Virus record (IMG/VR): IMGVR_UViG_3300035703_000436
Span: 1 to 21,537 of that record
Reading direction: 5' to 3' (one strand)
DNA: 21,537 nucleotides
Source of the DNA: a virus
Shown here piece after piece: positions 18,047-21,537 of the stretch (within the stretch, counting starts at the first letter, position 1; each line of letters begins with the position of its first letter). The notes beneath the pieces are model-generated. The model did no database searches. It had not been told where the DNA came from and was given only the letters and a program-made list of their open reading frames with translations. Made by a program: the position numbers and the translations under genes.

Positions 18047-18068
18047 TTTTGTTAAGTACTTTACAAAA
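18047..18068 (+). repeat. Imperfect palindrome in the gp14-gp15 gap
   Basis: TTTTGT (18047-18052) pairs with ACAAAA (18063-18068). Between them the palindromic AAGTACTT (18054-18061) is flanked by a T-T mismatch on each side. It lies just downstream of the late promoter, so it would be in the gp15 leader. It is AT-rich and weak as an RNA hairpin; it could be an operator, a weak terminator-like element or chance. Confidence 0.4.
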
Positions 18069-18077
18069 AATTTTAAA

Positions 18078-19091
18078 ATGTTTGAATATTTCTATCATGA
18101 GATATTAAGAAGAACTGTTATTTCTTTCGGTTCACTATTCAATAATATTTCAATTAAGCATACAAATAACTCTGACGAAGTTGTTAGTGTTATTAAGGTT
18201 CCTCTCGCATACGGACCAACACAAAAGTTTTTAGCAAGACTTGAACAGTCTCCAGATTTAAATAAGCCAGTTCAAATGACTTTACCAAGAATGTCATTTG
18301 AATTTATTGGTTTAAATTATGACTCGCAGAGAAAGGTAACACAAACTCAAACATTTCTAACTGCACCGACTTCAAATAAAACACAGGAAAAAAAGGCATA
18401 TATGCCAGTTCCTTATAATATGCAATTTGAACTTAGCATTATGACCAAGTTAAATGATGACATGCTCCAAATTGTAGAGCAAATTTTGCCATATTTTCAA
18501 CCCTCTTATAATATGTCAGTCAATCTTGTGGAAGAAATTGGTGAGAAGAGAGACATCCCAATTGTTCTGGATAGTATCACAATGAGTGATGATTATGAAG
18601 GTGATTTTAGTACTAGAAGAGCACTGATTTATACCTTAAGGTTTACGGCAAAAACATATCTGTTTGGACCTGTACTTTCAGCATCCTCAGATATTATCAA
18701 GAAAGTTTCTGTTGGTTTTGTTGCAGCATCTTCTTCTGGGTCAGATTCAAAGGCAGGAGCAAGAGATCTTACTTATTCAGCAGAACCAAGAGCTATTAAG
18801 AATTATACTGGAACTGTCACAACTAGTTTGGTTGGAGATATTGGTTTATCTGAAACTCAAATTACGGTAATTGATGCATCATCAATTCCAGAAAAAACAT
18901 ACATTGTCATTGATAATGAAGAAATGTATATTGAATCAAAATCTGGAAATATTCTCACTGTTGTAAGAGGATCTGATCAGACAATAGCATCTAATCATGT
19001 TTCTGGTGCAGATATTAAGAAAATAACAAACCAGGATGACCAATTGATTGAGGTTGGAGATGATTTTGGATTTAGTGGCGGATTCTCATGA
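18078..19091 (+). CDS. gp15: Tail completion and sheath stabiliser protein gp15
   Basis: 337 residues; T4 gp15 is about 272. In T4, gp15 forms a hexameric ring on the end of the tail tube and sheath and joins the tail to the neck. The match is strong: MFEYFYHEILRRTVISFGSLF at the start (T4 MFGYFYNSSFRRYATLMGDLF), PLAYGPTQKFLARL, and DDMLQIVEQILPYFQP at residues 127-142, almost identical to T4 DDMFQIVEQILPYFQP. The core ends near FTAKTYLFGP. The C-terminal extension includes a separate module at about 244-316 (YIVIDNEEMYIESKSGN then LTVVRGSD), also present in two giant proteins of this window. No clear Shine-Dalgarno sequence precedes the ATG. The stop overlaps the gp16 ATG (ATGA), so gp16 is translationally coupled. 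Confidence 0.93.
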   Translation: MFEYFYHEILRRTVISFGSLFNNISIKHTNNSDEVVSVIKVPLAYGPTQKFLARLEQSPDLNKPVQMTLPRMSFEFIGLNYDSQRKVTQTQTFLTAPTSNKTQEKKAYMPVPYNMQFELSIMTKLNDDMLQIVEQILPYFQPSYNMSVNLVEEIGEKRDIPIVLDSITMSDDYEGDFSTRRALIYTLRFTAKTYLFGPVLSASSDIIKKVSVGFVAASSSGSDSKAGARDLTYSAEPRAIKNYTGTVTTSLVGDIGLSETQITVIDASSIPEKTYIVIDNEEMYIESKSGNILTVVRGSDQTIASNHVSGADIKKITNQDDQLIEVGDDFGFSGGFS

Positions 19092-19519
19092 AAATGACAA
19101 AAAAATTTGACGACCTAAATGAGACATTCAATGTCTCTGGAGAAATTGTAGAAAAGCAAGTAGAACCAATTGAAAAGGTTGAAAAAATATCATCTTCAGT
19201 AGAGGATGTAAAAAAAGATTACGAATACACTAGAGGTAATTTGTATTCTTTGATTGAAAAGGGTCAGGAGGCAATTAATGGAATTCTTGAATTAGCTCAA
19301 GAAAGTGAAATGCCAAGAGCATATGAAGTTGCAGGTCAATTGATCAAAAATGTTGCTGATGCCACGGACAAACTCATGGATCTTCAAAAGAAACTTAAAG
19401 ATCTAGATGAGGATAAGAGTATTAAAGGACCAACAAATGTTACAAATGCATTGTTCGTAGGTTCAACAGCAGAGTTAGCTAAATTACTCAAAAAGCAATC
19501 TACCAATGAAAACATTTAA
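19088..19519 (+). CDS. gp16: Small terminase subunit gp16
   Basis: 143 residues; T4 gp16 is about 164. The small terminase recognises phage DNA and regulates the gp17 ATPase/nuclease that pumps DNA into the prohead. The conserved core spans residues 45-107: YEYTRGNLYSLIEKGQEA, LELAQESEMPRAYEVAGQL, and DATDKLMDLQKKLKDL, which would form the central coiled-coil oligomerisation region. The first 40 residues are charged and variable and would hold DNA-binding or regulatory functions. The ATG overlaps the gp15 stop in ATGA; a second in-frame ATG lies two codons later. The end overlaps the following small gene by 14 bases. The large subunit gp17, normally close behind, is not within the window. Confidence 0.92.
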   Translation: MKMTKKFDDLNETFNVSGEIVEKQVEPIEKVEKISSSVEDVKKDYEYTRGNLYSLIEKGQEAINGILELAQESEMPRAYEVAGQLIKNVADATDKLMDLQKKLKDLDEDKSIKGPTNVTNALFVGSTAELAKLLKKQSTNENI

Positions 19520-19661
19520 AGAGTTTCAAGAAGAGTGGAGTAATAAATATAAAAAGAGTATTGATTGCTCAAATCCAAAAGGATTTTCTCAACGCGCTCA
19601 TTGTGCAGCGAGAAGAAAAAGAGCCCAAGGTGAAGAAACTAAATCAAAACCAGTTGAATGA
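19506..19661 (+). CDS. 51-residue basic protein with possible capsid-targeting N-terminus
   Basis: A small frame, missed by length cut-offs, runs from ATG 19506 to TGA 19659-19661. It begins MKTFKEFQEEW, close to the T4 capsid-targeting peptide MKTYQEFIAEA. The rest is Cys/Lys/Arg-rich: DCSNPKGFSQRAHCAARRKR, then TKSKPVE. The SNPKGFSQ-x-HCA-x-RKKR type motif is one I recognise from marine phage proteins of unknown function, but I cannot assign an activity. The basic middle could contact DNA. It overlaps gp16 by 14 bases and the next gene by 4 (ATGA), so it is well placed for coupled translation, which supports it being real. Confidence 0.7.
   Translation: MKTFKEFQEEWSNKYKKSIDCSNPKGFSQRAHCAARRKRAQGEETKSKPVE
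19542..19549 (+). promoter_or_regulatory. Possible internal late promoter before the 565-residue gene
   Basis: AATAAATA lies inside the 51-residue gene, 108 bases before the ATG at 19658. It matches NATAAATA but, being inside a gene, may be chance. Confidence 0.35.
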
Positions 19662-21355
19662 AAAATCAAAAGTTTTCGCATAAAACACCACATCTAAAAG
19701 GAAAACAACATCAGTTGGATCCTAATTTAGATCTAAAACAATTAGTTCATCACTCAACAGTCCAATATGTTGATCGTGATGCTGATGGTGATGTGGATGT
19801 TTATGACAATCCAAAAAAGAAAACTCCTGACGAAAATCCGATTGATATTAATGTTGGCGCTGGATCAAAAAAATTGCTAGCAAAACAAAAAGGTGAATTG
19901 AAACATACTAGAAGGGGTATGGCTTACGAAGATCTCCGTAAGTGGTTTGGAACTGGTGGAGAGGGTGGTGTAGGCGGCGGTGGATGGGATCGTTACAACA
20001 CTAAAGGCGAACGAATTGGCAAATGTGCTCGTGAACCTGGAGAATCAAAACCAAAATGTTTATCAAAAGAAAAAGCAGCAAAAATGTCTAAAGATGAAAT
20101 TGCCGCTGCAGTAAGAAGAAAGAGAGAAAAAGATCCAGTAGCAGATCGTCCAGGAAAAGGAGGAAAACCAAAAATGGTATCCAATAAGATTGAAGAACAG
20201 TCGGATGAAATGAGATATTGTCCGATGTGTAGGAAAAAGGAAAAAAGAATGGAATGTTCTTATGGACCTGCTATGTGGGATGCAGTAACTGTTGGTGGAG
20301 TTATGGAGTCTAAAAAACCAGAACCAGATCATGAGCACTCAATGGCAAGATCTGAACTTTCTACTATTGAAAGAGCAGTAAAGCGTCTCAGATCAAAAAT
20401 GAAGGGAGAGGGCAATATTGAGGCATGGGTACAATCAAAAATTACAAAAGCAGCAGATTATATTGATGCAGCTGCAGATTACTTGGATAGTGGTGAGCAC
20501 AATGTTCAAGGATCTATGGATGAAGCAAAGGATGATCCTTGCTGGACTGGATATAAGCAACAAGGTTTAAAGAAAAAAGGTAACAGGATGGTTCCAAATT
20601 GTGTTCCAGAAGAAGTAGATTTGGAAGAAGAAAATAAACCAACTAATCCAAAACTTTGGGCCAAGTGGAAGGCAAAGGCAAAAGCAAAGTTTGATGTATA
20701 TCCTTCAGCATATGCAAATGGTTGGGCTGCAAAAGGATATAAGTCAGAAGGTGGTGGTTGGAAATCAGTTTCAGAAGAAACCAAAGTTTGTGAAGTATGT
20801 GGAAAGTCACCTTGCGAATGCTCTCCAAAGAGACCAATGGGAGGAAGTTCTGCGAAACCAGGACCAGATAAAAATTATGTAAAACCAATGGGAGAGTCGG
20901 TTAGAATTCCGTCAAAAACTGGAAATATTATTCTAGTTACTTTGAGTTGGAGAGGAAAGTATTTTATGATCAAATTATTCTTTCCACAGACAACTAAACC
21001 AAATCGTCAGGAAGTTCAGGATCAAATTCAAAAAGTTTATCCTGGTTCTAGAGTTCAATCATATTACATCTCAGATATTAAACCTGGTGAACAGTTTCTT
21101 CAAGTAGAAGGTGCTGCATGGACTAAGAGAGAAGGTCAGAATAAAGAAGGTGGATTAAATGAAAAAGGCCGTCGTTCTTATGAAGCAGAAAATCCTGGTT
21201 CAGATTTAAAGGCACCATCTAAAAAAGTTGGAAATCCTCGTCGCGCATCATTTTGTGCAAGAATGAAAGGTATGAAGAAAAAATTAACTTCTACAAAAAC
21301 TGCTAACGATCCAGATAGCAGAATTAACAAGTCACTTAGAGCGTGGAACTGCTAA
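19658..21355 (+). CDS. Mosaic cysteine- and lysine-rich protein of unknown function
   Basis: 565 residues built from short modules. Residues 39-50 (DRDADGDVDVYD) look like an EF-hand calcium loop with Asp at position 12. About 92-175 hold DLRKWFGTGGEG, WDRYNTKGERIGKCARE, KCLS and a lysine-rich tail. About 187-200 have YCPMC...C. About 229-280 form a helical MARSELSTIERAVKRLRSKM / IEAWVQSKITKAADYI domain. 295-319 is CWTGYKQQGLKKKGNRMVPN-C. 330-369 contains KFDVYPSAYANGWAAKGYK. 378-388 is CEVCGKSPCEC. About 424-486 is a WRGKYFMIKLFF...VYPGSRV domain. The end holds FCARMKGMKKKLTS and DPDSRINKSLRAWNC. Several modules resemble DUF5872- and DUF6321-type domains in marine phages and giant viruses (recalled, unverified). 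It lies next to packaging genes, so an internal head or DNA-associated protein is possible (inference). It overlaps the preceding gene by ATGA and shares one base with the next. Confidence 0.8.
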   Translation: MKNQKFSHKTPHLKGKQHQLDPNLDLKQLVHHSTVQYVDRDADGDVDVYDNPKKKTPDENPIDINVGAGSKKLLAKQKGELKHTRRGMAYEDLRKWFGTGGEGGVGGGGWDRYNTKGERIGKCAREPGESKPKCLSKEKAAKMSKDEIAAAVRRKREKDPVADRPGKGGKPKMVSNKIEEQSDEMRYCPMCRKKEKRMECSYGPAMWDAVTVGGVMESKKPEPDHEHSMARSELSTIERAVKRLRSKMKGEGNIEAWVQSKITKAADYIDAAADYLDSGEHNVQGSMDEAKDDPCWTGYKQQGLKKKGNRMVPNCVPEEVDLEEENKPTNPKLWAKWKAKAKAKFDVYPSAYANGWAAKGYKSEGGGWKSVSEETKVCEVCGKSPCECSPKRPMGGSSAKPGPDKNYVKPMGESVRIPSKTGNIILVTLSWRGKYFMIKLFFPQTTKPNRQEVQDQIQKVYPGSRVQSYYISDIKPGEQFLQVEGAAWTKREGQNKEGGLNEKGRRSYEAENPGSDLKAPSKKVGNPRRASFCARMKGMKKKLTSTKTANDPDSRINKSLRAWNC

Positions 21356-21537
21356 TGAAAAGTTTTAAGCAATTTCTATCAGAGTCAGTAAATATCTCTG
21401 GAGATTTCAACGGAAATCTTTATATTAATAGTTCGGAACCTGAAGTGGCAAAAGAATCATTCGTTGCTGATGTGGTTTGGGAAGGAAAAATTTATAGGAT
21501 GGAAGTTGAAGGTAGAATGATGAGCAAGAATGAACTT
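21355..21537 (+). CDS. Start of small protein with capsid-targeting-like N-terminus (3' end outside window)
   Basis: The first 61 residues are visible. The ATG overlaps the previous stop by one base (TAATG). It begins MKSFKQFLSES, resembling the T4 capsid-targeting peptide; L-S-E fits the [L/I]-x-E rule for cleavage by the gp21 prohead protease. Next comes VNISGDFNGNLYINS, then VADVVWEGKIYRMEVEG, which parallels the WRGKYFMIKLFF segment of the preceding 565-residue protein. I recall cyanophages carrying a similar small gene just before the large terminase gene 17, so gp17 probably follows. Function unknown; packaging into the head is an inference from the N-terminus and location. Confidence 0.75.
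   Translation, partial: MKSFKQFLSESVNISGDFNGNLYINSSEPEVAKESFVADVVWEGKIYRMEVEGRMMSKNEL

Noticed and set aside
18664-18870. 68-codon + strand frame inside gp15
   Set aside because: It lies out of frame within a strongly conserved gp15, and its Gln/Leu-rich translation is a by-product of the Ser/Ala-rich gp15 codons.
20691-20882. 63-codon + strand frame inside the mosaic gene
   Set aside because: It is out of frame with the recognisable FDVYPSAYANGW and CEVCGK modules and has no start signal.
1-21537. Possible tRNA genes, introns or homing endonucleases
   Set aside because: Gaps between genes are at most 50 bases, none folds as a tRNA, and no gene shows an interrupted conserved motif or HNH/GIY-YIG sequence.

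Overview
The window is a densely packed, AT-rich, single-strand block of virion genes from a T4-like marine myovirus. The best fit is the cyanophage/pelagiphage branch that infects Prochlorococcus, Synechococcus or SAR11-type hosts. The evidence is the T4 gene order 8 - 13 - 14 - 15 - 16, recognisable T4-family motifs in each of those proteins, a giant DUF4815-type tail/baseplate protein where T4 has genes 9-12, and several copies of a T4-type late promoter octamer (NATAAATA). Host cannot be fixed from the sequence. All genes are on the + strand; there is no tRNA, rRNA, insertion sequence, CRISPR array or non-coding stretch over 60 bases.

Layout. 1-6096: a giant baseplate/tail structural protein, open at the left edge, with a segment resembling the C-terminal part of T4 gp7. 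6131-7699: gp8 baseplate wedge protein with a large insertion. 7706-15370: a 2554-residue DUF4815-family structural protein. 15372-15771: two overlapping small genes, the first carrying a strong GC-rich hairpin inside its coding sequence. 15792-19091: neck and tail-completion genes 13, 14 and 15, with gp14 and gp15 enlarged by add-on modules. 19088-19519: gp16, small terminase subunit. 19506-21355: a 51-residue gene too short for most gene callers and a 565-residue cysteine-containing mosaic protein. 21355-end: the start of a further small gene whose N-terminus, like that of the 51-residue protein, resembles the T4 capsid-targeting peptide. The large terminase gene (17) is not reached.

How they work together. 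gp8, the gp7-like protein and the DUF4815 protein would build the baseplate and its fibre attachment. gp13 and gp14 close the filled head, gp15 caps the tail tube and sheath so head and tail can join, and gp16 starts DNA packaging. These are late (assembly) functions, which agrees with the late promoters. The most striking feature is that at least three small beta-rich modules recur in otherwise unrelated structural proteins (the gp7-like protein, gp8, the DUF4815 protein, gp14 and gp15), as if added to many exposed parts of one virion.
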